Shown in pieces: positions 33,658-41,043 of a stretch of DNA of 64,000 bases. The notes beneath the pieces were generated by a model. The model saw only the letters and a list, made by a program, of their open reading frames with translations. It did no database searches and was not told the origin of the DNA. A program made the translations under genes and the position numbers. The DNA comes from CBDAPI01 sp964565865. GTDB lineage: Bacteria; Acidobacteriota; UBA6911; RPQK01; CBDAPI01. Positions within the stretch are counted from its first letter, which is position 1. The number at the start of each line of letters is the position of its first letter. The stretch lies in NCBI GenBank assembly GCA_964565865.1, contig CAZMGM010000004.1, positions 1 through 64,000 on the forward strand, given 5' to 3'.

Positions 33658-34008
33658 CTATTCAGAAATCCATCCGTCCGCAGCACCCGGGTAGGGGTTG
33701 CGCTCTCCCGATTTCTGTAGACTCCGAACCCGGCTCACGAAGTCTTCTGGGAAACCTTGATTGTAACGATCCGCCAGCTTCACAGCCGCCTCGGCTGCAG
33801 TAGCTTCCACTGCAAAGTACTCTCCCCAGGCCCATCCATTCAGATAACTCTCCGAGTCGAGGCTTCCATCCAGCATGGCTAGCCGGTCGATCCCTTCCTG
33901 GAAACGGCCGGCAAGTGGCTGTGACACCTGCCCGTGCTCGTCCTCAGTTTGGACCTGGACAGGAATCTCCTTCCAGTAAAGAACCCGCGCCTTCGTACTC
34001 CTTTTCAC
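33658..34008 (-). CDS. PF13769-like ('virulence factor' family) small protein
   Basis: A 116-residue protein with the pattern of the family named Virulence_fact in Pfam: V-L-Y-W-K-E-I-P-V-Q-V-Q near the start, then P-L-A-G-R-F-Q-E-G-I-D-R-L-A-M and Y-L-N-G-W-A-W-G. The name is historical. From memory, relatives occur in alphaproteobacterial clusters with corrinoid proteins, a RACo-type activator and MetF, so a role in C1 metabolism is more likely here. The start is a GTG at 34008 without a clear ribosome-binding site. It is probably the first gene of the leftward run through the corrinoid genes. Confidence 0.7.
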   Translation of the reverse strand: MKRSTKARVLYWKEIPVQVQTEDEHGQVSQPLAGRFQEGIDRLAMLDGSLDSESYLNGWAWGEYFAVEATAAEAAVKLADRYNQGFPEDFVSRVRSLQKSGERNPYPGAADGWISE

Positions 34009-34299
34009 GAACAGAGGCCCATGTCTATAGTAACTCTCCTTCTTGTTTCCCCACCCCCAGCAAATGACTTTCTATTAATGGAAAGAAAGGCTGAGTGGTG
34101 CCCATTCTGTCAGGCTCCGGCGCAAAAGTACGGGGGACATACTACATGAATTTCGGTCTGGTTTCCAAGCAGCCTGTGGGACTCTCACCACGGGCTGCAA
34201 AGGCAGCCGAGTTCCTGACGCCACTTTAAAAAAAGGGGGCGGGACTTCACATTTCCTTACCAACTAACGGATAATTGCATCTTCTGGCGGAGGTGAGAA

Positions 34300-35052
34300 A
34301 TGAGTTTTCGACTGGATGGGCGTGTTGCCCTGGTAACCGGAGCAGCCACGGGCATTGGCGAAGCCACAGCCCGGAGACTAGCAGATTACGGGGCCAGGGT
34401 TTGTATCGTGGACATCGATCCCGAGGCTGCCTCAGAGGCCGCCGCTCGACTTTCCTCGGCGGGGCACAAATCCCAGATCATTACTGCGGATGTCTCTGTC
34501 CCGGAGGATGCCGAGAGAATGGTTCTGGAAGCGCTGGAACAACTCGGTCAGATCGACATCCTCGTGAACAACGCGGGAATTGCCGGGAAAAGTGCCCCGT
34601 TATGGGAACAGACCGATGAGGACTGGGGGCGGATCGTGGGCATCAATCTGCACGGAGTGTTTTATTGTTGCCGTGCCGTGGTCCCTCATATGCGGGAGCG
34701 AAACCAAGGACGAATCATCAATGTTGCCTCGATTGCCGGCAAGGAAGGGAACCCCCTGGCTACCCCCTATTCGACTACCAAAGCCGCTGTCATCGGGCTC
34801 ACAAAGGCGCTGGCCAAGGAAGTTGTCGCTGAAAGCATCAGGGTTAACTGTGTTGCGCCGGCGGTGATCCAAACCCGGATCCTGGATCAAATGAGTCAGC
34901 AGCACATTGACTACATGGTGAGTAAGATCCCCCTCGGGCGGGTGGGAACCCCCGAAGAGGTAGCTGCTGTGATCCATTTTCTGGCCTCAGACGACTCCAG
35001 TTTTGTGACCGGCCAGTGTTACGACGTCAGCGGTGGCAGAGCCACCTATTGA
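34300..35052 (+). CDS. Short-chain dehydrogenase/reductase
   Basis: A 250-residue classical SDR, NAD(P)-dependent. It has the cofactor loop T-G-A-A-T-G-I-G-E, N-N-A-G-I, the catalytic Ser in N-V-A-S-I-A-G, Tyr/Lys in Y-S-T-T-K, and the C-terminal G-Q-C-Y-D-V-S-G-G. An Asp-rich end of beta-2 (C-I-V-D-I-D) suggests NAD rather than NADP. A GGAGGTGAG ribosome-binding site precedes the ATG. The gene lies on the plus strand inside an otherwise minus-strand island, splitting metF-metV from the corrinoid genes. The substrate is unknown; it could oxidise an alcohol or aldehyde released by demethylation, but that is a guess. Confidence 0.88.
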   Translation: MSFRLDGRVALVTGAATGIGEATARRLADYGARVCIVDIDPEAASEAAARLSSAGHKSQIITADVSVPEDAERMVLEALEQLGQIDILVNNAGIAGKSAPLWEQTDEDWGRIVGINLHGVFYCCRAVVPHMRERNQGRIINVASIAGKEGNPLATPYSTTKAAVIGLTKALAKEVVAESIRVNCVAPAVIQTRILDQMSQQHIDYMVSKIPLGRVGTPEEVAAVIHFLASDDSSFVTGQCYDVSGGRATY

Positions 35053-35067
35053 AGGGGGAGTGGTGAT

Positions 35068-36030
35068 TTACCCCTGATCGTCAGTGGAGGCCCCAAAACG
35101 GCGTGACAGCAACCCGGCTTCTTCAATGATTTCCGCCACCAGTTCCTCCTGGCGATAGGCCATGACATGAACACCCGAGACTCCAGGGATCTCGCTCACC
35201 TGCTGAATGATCTCAACACAAATGTTTCGGCCTTCCTCACGCTGATTCCCGGTCGGAACCGATTTCAAACGCTGGATGATCGGGTCTGGAATCACGACAC
35301 CGGGAATATTCGTTCTGATCCACTCGGCGGCCCCGGCAGACCGCAAGGGACCCACCCCAACCAGTATGAAGACCTGTTCATGGATTCCCAGGTCACGGAC
35401 CGCCGTCATGAAAGTCTCCAGGCGGGGAACATCGAAACAGTACTGGGTCTGGATAAAATCGGCACCTGCCTCGACTTTCTTCTTTAGCCTCAGGGGGCGG
35501 AAGTCGAAGGGCGGAACGAAGGGATTGGCAGCAGCTCCCAGAAACAAAGGTGGTGGTGTTTCCAGCTTCCGGCCACTCAAGAAGCGGGATTCGTCGCGCA
35601 GGATCCGGGCGGTTCTGAGCAGAGTCATCGAGTCGAGGTCGAAAACCGGTCGGGCGTCGGGCTGGTCGCCCACCTGCACGCCGTCGCCGGTCAAGCACAG
35701 GACGTTCCGTACGCCCAGTGCGGCGGCACCCAGCAGATCTCCCTGAATGGAGATTCGATTGCGATCCCGGCAGGAAACCTGCAAAACGGGCTCATATCCC
35801 GCCTGGGTGAGAAGGGAACAGACTCCCACGCTGGACATGTGTACATGTGCTCCCGAGGCGTCGGTGGCGTTGATGGCATCACAGACGGAAGCCAGCACCA
35901 GGGCCCGATCATAAACCTCATTTGGATCCGCCGTGTCGGGAGGATTCAGCTCGGCAGTCACGGCAAAGCGACCCGACCGCAATACGTGCTCAAGGCGCGA
36001 ACCGGCTCGCATTCTGGTTTTCTCCATCAT
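35068..36030 (-). CDS. metF: Methylenetetrahydrofolate reductase
   Basis: A 320-residue TIM-barrel flavoenzyme interconverting 5-methyl-THF and 5,10-methylene-THF. It shows V-T-A-E-L-N-P-P near the start (the catalytic Glu strand), N-A-T-D-A-S, V-L-C-L-T-G-D-G in place of the usual L-R-G-D, G-A-D-F-I-Q-T-Q-Y-C-F-D, and P-G-V-V-I-P-D-P-I-I-Q-R-L near the end. The ATG at 36030 overlaps the stop of metV (ATGA), so the two are coupled as in MetFV-type reductases. Next to corrinoid methyltransferases its likely direction is oxidative, feeding methyl groups into the folate pool. Confidence 0.92.
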   Translation of the reverse strand: MMEKTRMRAGSRLEHVLRSGRFAVTAELNPPDTADPNEVYDRALVLASVCDAINATDASGAHVHMSSVGVCSLLTQAGYEPVLQVSCRDRNRISIQGDLLGAAALGVRNVLCLTGDGVQVGDQPDARPVFDLDSMTLLRTARILRDESRFLSGRKLETPPPLFLGAAANPFVPPFDFRPLRLKKKVEAGADFIQTQYCFDVPRLETFMTAVRDLGIHEQVFILVGVGPLRSAGAAEWIRTNIPGVVIPDPIIQRLKSVPTGNQREEGRNICVEIIQQVSEIPGVSGVHVMAYRQEELVAEIIEEAGLLSRRFGASTDDQG

Positions 36031-36476
36031 TCCCACCCAGGTGGCGGGTTGCCCTTACCGGCGAAATCGTTCACCCAGGCGGAAGTCCCTTCGAGTTGAC
36101 GATTGAGCGGGGGTAGAACCTTGAGTATTTCCGAACCGTTGGAGGGCATTCTCTGGGATCGCTCCCAGGCCTCGACCCAGACGCAAGGCATGTCGGGAAC
36201 GATCTCGCAGTGCCCATTGGTCCGTACTCCTCCACAGGGACCGTTCCGCAGGTTCTTGGGACAGGTCATGGGGCAGGTCATTCCCGTCACGTGCAATACG
36301 CACTGGCCGCACATACGGCAATCAAACACGATTCCCTTGCCGACTCGTTCGGCGTAAATCAGGAAAGATTCCACCCAGCCCCCCGGCTTCAACCAGGGGC
36401 GAAAAGGACGCAGCAGTTGACGGGTGGCAGAATACGCCAACTCAAGAAGATGAGGATACTCCTGTAGGATTCTCAC
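36027..36476 (-). CDS. metV: MetV, zinc-containing partner of methylenetetrahydrofolate reductase
   Basis: A 149-residue Cys-rich protein matching the MTHFR C-terminal-like family (PF12225). The core reads F-D-C-R-M-C-G-Q-C-V-L, T-G-M-T-C-P-M-T-C-P-K-N-L-R-N-G-P-C-G-G and N-G-H-C-E-I, and in acetogens this segment binds metal and supports MetF. The protein is short, with no N-terminal flavin-binding extension. Translation starts at a GTG (36476) without a clear ribosome-binding site, so the exact start is uncertain. Its stop overlaps the metF start. Confidence 0.85.
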   Translation of the reverse strand: MRILQEYPHLLELAYSATRQLLRPFRPWLKPGGWVESFLIYAERVGKGIVFDCRMCGQCVLHVTGMTCPMTCPKNLRNGPCGGVRTNGHCEIVPDMPCVWVEAWERSQRMPSNGSEILKVLPPLNRQLEGTSAWVNDFAGKGNPPPGWE

Positions 36477-36568
36477 CGTTTTTTCTCCACTGTCCAGAGT
36501 CGCGTTTTCGACGGGCTCACCGCCGGCAGTCTAACAGCCCGTGGTTAGAGTCGTGCTTCAGCGCACTT

Positions 36569-37519
36569 CTAACCGACTATGTTGCGGGGCGTCCCGGCGA
36601 AAAAAGCTCGAATATTTTCTCCGGTTTCATCCACTAACTTCTGTCGCGCCTGGCGGGCTGACCAGGCGCAGTGAGGCGTAATGATCATGTTTTTTGCGTC
36701 TAGAAGGACATTACCGTCAACTGGAGGTTCGATAGTAAGAACGTCGAATCCTGCCCCGGCAATTCGACCGCTGTTCAGGGCGGCAGCCAGGGCCTGCTCG
36801 TCCACGATCCCGCCCCGTGCCGTATTGATAATCATGGCCGTTGGCTTCATCCTGCTCAAGGCATCCGCATCGATCAAGTTGCGAGTATGATCGGTCAGGG
36901 GGCTGTGCACGGTCACAAAGTCGGACTCCCGAAAAATGGTTCTAAGATCGGTGTTGGTGTAGTCGGACCCTCGAATCTCAATGATGTCGTAGGCCAGTAC
37001 CCTCATACCGAAGCCCTCAGCAATCCGCGCCACTCCCCGCCCAATGGTCCCAAAGCCAATGATTCCAATGGTCAGGCCCGAGAGCTCGAATGCCGGGTAC
37101 TTCAACAGGTTGAACGAGGCGGCTCTGGCCCACTCCCCCGCCATGACATCGGCATGATAGAGATGAGCTTTGGTGGCCAGGTTGAGAATCAGAGCAAAGG
37201 TGTGCTGGGGGACCGTGTTGGAGGCATATCCGGCTACATTGCAGACCGCAACTCCCTTTTCCCTGGCAGCTTCCAAATCGACGTTGTCGTATCCCGTTGC
37301 GATTTCAGCGATTAGCCGGAGTGAATCCAAGGACTCGATCACCTTTGAGGTGATCAGAACCTTGTTGGGAATCACCACCTCGGCACCGGAGGCTCTTTCG
37401 ACGACCTCGTCCTCGGACGAGTGGGCGTAACCAACATAGTCTCCCAGTCCTTCAAAGACGGAGAAGTCAATGTCGTTTTTGAGACTGATAGTCGATTCGT
37501 CCGGAAAAACGATCTTCAT
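36569..37519 (-). CDS. D-2-hydroxyacid dehydrogenase, glycerate/phosphoglycerate type
   Basis: A 316-residue NAD-dependent dehydrogenase. It has G-Y-D-N-V-D-L-E-A-A-R-E-K-G-V near the start of the NAD domain, the Rossmann loop I-G-I-I-G-F-G-T-I-G-R-G, the catalytic Arg in I-N-T-A-R-G-G-I-V-D-E, the Glu in L-T-I-E-P-P and the His in I-T-P-H-C-A-W-S. The ATG at 37519 follows an AGGGA site and begins the conserved M-K-I-V-F-P-D strand; 25 further in-frame codons upstream are not needed. It may reduce hydroxypyruvate or glyoxylate, which would connect folate C1 units to serine, but that is inference. Confidence 0.88.
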   Translation of the reverse strand: MKIVFPDESTISLKNDIDFSVFEGLGDYVGYAHSSEDEVVERASGAEVVIPNKVLITSKVIESLDSLRLIAEIATGYDNVDLEAAREKGVAVCNVAGYASNTVPQHTFALILNLATKAHLYHADVMAGEWARAASFNLLKYPAFELSGLTIGIIGFGTIGRGVARIAEGFGMRVLAYDIIEIRGSDYTNTDLRTIFRESDFVTVHSPLTDHTRNLIDADALSRMKPTAMIINTARGGIVDEQALAAALNSGRIAGAGFDVLTIEPPVDGNVLLDAKNMIITPHCAWSARQARQKLVDETGENIRAFFAGTPRNIVG

Positions 37520-37891
37520 TTCCCTGAGCCCCTTTATATACTCTCTTATCCTCGCAGATACGGAAAAGCTTACAGCATTTGAATCATTCCACAAGGGCAG
37601 GGCCCCAGAATTTGATCACCACAGCCACAGAAATACGGTGATTTGCCGGTTCTGGCAGCCCATCGACTGCGGGCTCCTCAGGAATCCGACCAGATCTCTG
37701 TCTCAAAGGACAGGGGTTCTGCCTTATTGAATCGCCAGGCCTCCTCTTACAGGTCAGCCTTCAGACAAAGGTTGCCAAGAAACCCCTCAACGTCCGCACC
37801 CGTACAGTACGACCACCTGGGGTAGCAGAAGTCCTTTCCTTTTCTTTCTGTATGATCATAAGGTCATGCTTCCCGATGCGGATCTGCTGGG
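37520..37891. other. Intergenic region without a recognised gene
   Basis: About 370 bp upstream of the hydroxyacid dehydrogenase gene, with short frames only and no motif I can interpret. It leads into the AMMECR1 remnant, so it is probably decayed DNA plus the dehydrogenase promoter. Confidence 0.4.
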
Positions 37892-38107
37892 TCAAAGATA
37901 TGTGAGGGCGTTGATCTCGATACGGAGATCCGGAAGTTCTGCGATGGTCACCGCCGGAAAACGTGGATCGCGAGTGGCCGCGGAGATTGCCATGCCAGTC
38001 ACCGATTTGATGAAAGGCTGACGAAAGCTCCTTGCTGCTTCAAGTAGAGACTGCGACTTGGTATCCCAAGCCGGGAGCTCGCCGATGGTCAGGTACGCCG
38101 TAATCAA
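37892..38107 (-). pseudogene. AMMECR1-domain gene remnant
   Basis: A 71-residue frame whose core (K-S-V-T-G-M-A-I-S-A-A-T-R-D-P-R-F-P, then E-L-P-D-L-R-I-E-I-N-A-L) matches the central part of AMMECR1 proteins. Normal members have about 180-200 residues. Here both the N-terminal part, including the G-C-I-G loop, and the C-terminal strands are missing. It is isolated between a dehydrogenase and an amidase gene, with no ribosome-binding site seen. I read it as a decayed gene. Confidence 0.6.
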
Positions 38108-38418
38108 TGTTCGGGCCAGGCAAAGCAGCTCGTCACTCTGACATTCTCGTTCTCAAGCTATTCGACTATTCAAGTCTGATAGGGAGCGGTAATCAACCTG
38201 GCCTTCACCGTCCAGGCAAAATACGCGTCGAAGTTGGGGCGGACTGACACCCGCTCCTTCCCGGCTGGCGCCACAGCAGACTCTGATCCTCTCGACAACT
38301 GCGTCCGGAAGAGGGGTTGCCGGTTAACAGTTGTTGGTGGAAGATCGCACGTTTGTGGAACCTGAAATAGGGGAGGCATGGCCTTGGGTGACAGTTCTTC
38401 CCTGTAAACTAAATTACC
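38108..38418. other. Intergenic region with a dispersed repeat copy
   Basis: No credible gene. About 53 bp at 38315-38367 (GGTTGCCGGTTAACAGTTG, then TTTGTGGAACCTGAAA) resembles 39754-39800 and, more weakly, 40488-40520. A 69-codon minus-strand frame at 38170-38379 has no family resemblance and is not called. Confidence 0.45.
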
Positions 38419-39693
38419 ATGTCCAGGGGTGACTGTGTTCAGACGGCCTTTCTTTGCGGGCGGGCATCTGGGAGGGCCTTGCTTTCAATTGCCCTTGGAG
38501 TGGGCTTGATGACGCTCCATTCCAGCAGGCTGGTTGGCAAGGATCAGCCATCTCTGAACATCCGGGATCTCTACAGCCCGATGAATAAGAAAAGACCTGT
38601 ACGTCCCTTTACGAAGTACATCGTCCTGCATACGACCGAAGGTCGGGAAGAGGGCTCCCTCAAGAAGATTCGCCGCCTGGGCGAAGCCCACTATTTCGTG
38701 GGTCTGAACGGAAGGATCTATCGGATCATCCACCGGACCAGAATCGCGACTCATGCGGGAAGGAGCTACTGGGACGGCCAGAAGGGCATCGACGCCCACT
38801 CGATCGGCATCGAAATCGCAGGCTATCATAATCGCGACATCACCTCACAACAGTATTCCGCTCTGGCGGAGCTCCTGCGCCAGCTGCGTTCACTCTACGA
38901 CGTTCCCGATGATCGCATTCTGACCCATTCCATGGTCGCTTACGGTAGTCCCAACCGCTTTCACCGCTACTACCATCGGGGACGCAAGCGTTGCGCGATG
39001 ATCTTCGCCAAGCCGAACGTTCGAGAGCGGCTGGGAATTCCAGGCAAACCCCTCGAAGATCCTGAAGTCAAGGCCAGACGGCTTCGCGTTGCCGACCCGG
39101 AGCTGCACCGTTTTCTGTACGCAACGATGCCGGAAAGACAACCGATTCATTCCAATGTGATCGCCCGAGGATGGTCTGCCTGGACCATCGCCCGAGAGGA
39201 ATATGACAGCCCTGGGACGCTTTACCACTTTCCCGACGGCAAGACCCTGCGGGGGGATGAAATCAGGAACTGGGACCAGATTCCGCCCGGTACCCGAGTG
39301 AAGCTCGGACAACCGGCCCCCAGTGTCGAATTCGAAGGATTCGTGGAAGTCAGAGATCAGGCCAGGGGTGCCCTAGACATCGTAGGCGATGTCTTTGCCG
39401 AAGATACGACGATCTATTTCCTTCCCAGTGGCTCGGTTCTCACGGGCGAGCAGATTCAGGGGGATTCCGAAAGTAGGTCGCTCCTGGCGAGTTTGCCTCC
39501 GGGGACCCGAATCCTGGTCGGCTATGTGTACGGGGGGCATATTACCCGCGGTCGGTTGCCCCGTCAGATCGCCGGGGCCAAATGGAATTATCCCTCGACT
39601 TTTTATCGGCTACCGGATGGACGAATCTTAAGTGGTGAGGAAATTGACCAGCACCGGATCCCACACAATACGTTGGTCTTCTATCAGAGCTGA
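38419..39693 (+). CDS. N-acetylmuramoyl-L-alanine amidase (Amidase_2/PGRP) with three C-terminal repeats
   Basis: A 424-residue exported protein. A hydrophobic signal (about residues 17-32) is followed by an Amidase_2 domain (about 60-205) that cleaves the amide between muramic acid and the peptide stem. Probable zinc ligands are H71 (Y-I-V-L-H-T-T-E-G), H170 (I-L-T-H-S-M-V-A-Y) and C192 (R-K-R-C-A-M-I-F), in the order seen in T7 lysozyme-like amidases. The C-terminal half has three related units at about 267-297, 331-368 and 394-421, each of the form Y-x-L-P-D-G-x-x-L-x-G-E-x-I, then I-P-P-G-T-x-V. These may be a wall-binding module, which I do not recognise. Confidence 0.82.
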   Translation: MSRGDCVQTAFLCGRASGRALLSIALGVGLMTLHSSRLVGKDQPSLNIRDLYSPMNKKRPVRPFTKYIVLHTTEGREEGSLKKIRRLGEAHYFVGLNGRIYRIIHRTRIATHAGRSYWDGQKGIDAHSIGIEIAGYHNRDITSQQYSALAELLRQLRSLYDVPDDRILTHSMVAYGSPNRFHRYYHRGRKRCAMIFAKPNVRERLGIPGKPLEDPEVKARRLRVADPELHRFLYATMPERQPIHSNVIARGWSAWTIAREEYDSPGTLYHFPDGKTLRGDEIRNWDQIPPGTRVKLGQPAPSVEFEGFVEVRDQARGALDIVGDVFAEDTTIYFLPSGSVLTGEQIQGDSESRSLLASLPPGTRILVGYVYGGHITRGRLPRQIAGAKWNYPSTFYRLPDGRILSGEEIDQHRIPHNTLVFYQS

Positions 39694-39753
39694 GCGCTAT
39701 CAGTCCCGCCTCCAAACCGTGCCGTTGACAAGGATTGTAGGGGCGACCCTGTT

Positions 39754-39800
39754 GGTTGCCGGGTACCAGTTGAATGTTGCAATTTGTGGAACGTGAAAGG
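39754..39800. repeat. Dispersed intergenic repeat
   Basis: GGTTGCCGGGTACCAGTTG followed by TTTGTGGAACGTGAAAGG. It matches 38315-38367 apart from a gap of about 9 bp and several substitutions. A shorter relative spans the stop codon of the SixA-like gene (40488-40520). All are within about 2.2 kb. The rest of the 39694-39993 gap holds no recognised gene. Confidence 0.5.
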
Positions 39801-39993
39801 AAGAACGCGAAACTTCGAGGGAGGCCTCCGATCGCACAATCCAGTCAGGGGCCGAAAGTACAAAGTGCCTTGAACCTTGAAATCACAGCCCGGCGAAACC
39901 ACCTTGCATGGGTCGGGTTGTCAGCAAGGGGTGGCGTGGTCTAACCTGAGTTTGGTCTCAAGGGAGCAAAAAGGGGAAAAGCGGAGGTGAAAT

Positions 39994-40500
39994 GTGCCCA
40001 AAGCCGTGTTCCTCTTTCGCCATGGAAAATCCGACTGGAACGCGGCCTCTCCGCGTGATCATGAGAGACCGGTAGCACCGCGCGGCACTAAAGCCGCCCG
40101 GTTGATGGGGCAGTTCCTCCGCGACACCGACCAAATCCCAGACCTGGTCATTACATCTTCGGCCCTGCGGGCCCGTTCTACAGCCGAGTCGGCGATGACG
40201 GCGGGAAGATGGGCTTCACGGCTGAGTGTGGAGCCCCGGCTCTACGGGGCCCACGCCTCGACGATCCTGGAGCTGGCGCAGGCCCTTCCCGATGGCCTGG
40301 CAACCGTTCTTTTTGCAGGTCACGAGCCGACCTGCTCGGCGGCACTCGGTCTCCTGACAGGACACGTGAGTGTGCGTTTTCCCACGGCAGCCATGGCCCG
40401 CGTTAATTTTGAGGGGGATTCCTGGAAACAGGTTCGGGCCGGAAAAGGATGCCTGATCTGGCTGTTGCCCCCCCGCCTCCTGAAGCGGGTTGCCGGTTGA
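39994..40500 (+). CDS. SixA-like histidine phosphatase
   Basis: A 168-residue member of the histidine phosphatase branch that includes SixA. The phospho-accepting His is in F-L-F-R-H-G-K-S-D-W-N, with S-S-A-L-R-A-R-S-T-A-E-S as the second Arg motif, and the second catalytic His is in L-F-A-G-H-E-P-T. SixA removes phosphate from histidine kinase or phosphotransfer domains; some relatives act on small phosphates. The start is GTG at 39994, backed by GGAGGTGA. The final codons (V-A-G-stop) overlap a dispersed repeat. Confidence 0.85.
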   Translation: MPKAVFLFRHGKSDWNAASPRDHERPVAPRGTKAARLMGQFLRDTDQIPDLVITSSALRARSTAESAMTAGRWASRLSVEPRLYGAHASTILELAQALPDGLATVLFAGHEPTCSAALGLLTGHVSVRFPTAAMARVNFEGDSWKQVRAGKGCLIWLLPPRLLKRVAG

Positions 40501-40728
40501 AAATGCGTGGAACCTGCAAGGTCGAACCGCACGCACATCGGAGCCAGGTGGTGAAGCGACCGGATGGAAAGGTTTTTAGGTGACATCCAGAGCCTTCCTC
40601 GAGTTTGCGTCGAGAGCTCTAATTCCCCATACAAAACCAGAAACAAGAAACCAGTAACAGCCGGGCACCAGACCTAACGGGCACGTTACAATCTATTGTT
40701 GCAAATAGGGAACCGGGCTCCTCTGAAT

Positions 40729-41019
40729 TCACAGGAAGTGAGGAGCTTTCACCTGATACTCACCCAGCTGGATGAATTCCGGAATCAACTCCTGAAACCT
40801 ACCCGCCTCGTCCATGACCAGTTCCAGCCGTCCCTAGATAGTGGCTGCGCCGCCCGTCACCCAAAGGGCACCAGGAGTTTGCTCCCGCTGGCTGCGTTTC
40901 TCGTCGTTGTAAATGACCAAGCATTGACTGCTTCCTCCTGCCTTGCCAGCGAAAACAGTGGCCCTGGCGTGCAACCTCGTTCTACTTTTACCACGGACTT
41001 CTAGAGCAGAGAGATGCAC
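40729..41019 (-). pseudogene. Possible degenerate gene with an in-frame amber codon
   Basis: On the minus strand a frame from 41019 (ending T-G-G-A-A-T-I) meets TAG at 40834-40836 and then stays open for 34 more codons (L-E-L-V-M-D-E-A-G-R-F-Q-E-L-I-P-E-F) to TGA at 40729. The part after the stop looks protein-like. The family is not recognised, and chance is a real possibility. The rest of the 40501-41043 gap holds nothing I can support. Confidence 0.2.
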
Positions 41020-41043
41020 GGAATCGGAGAGGTTGTAAAACCC

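Noticed and set aside
38170..38379. 69-codon minus-strand frame between the AMMECR1 remnant and the amidase
   Set aside because: No recognisable sequence and no ribosome-binding site; it overlaps a dispersed repeat.
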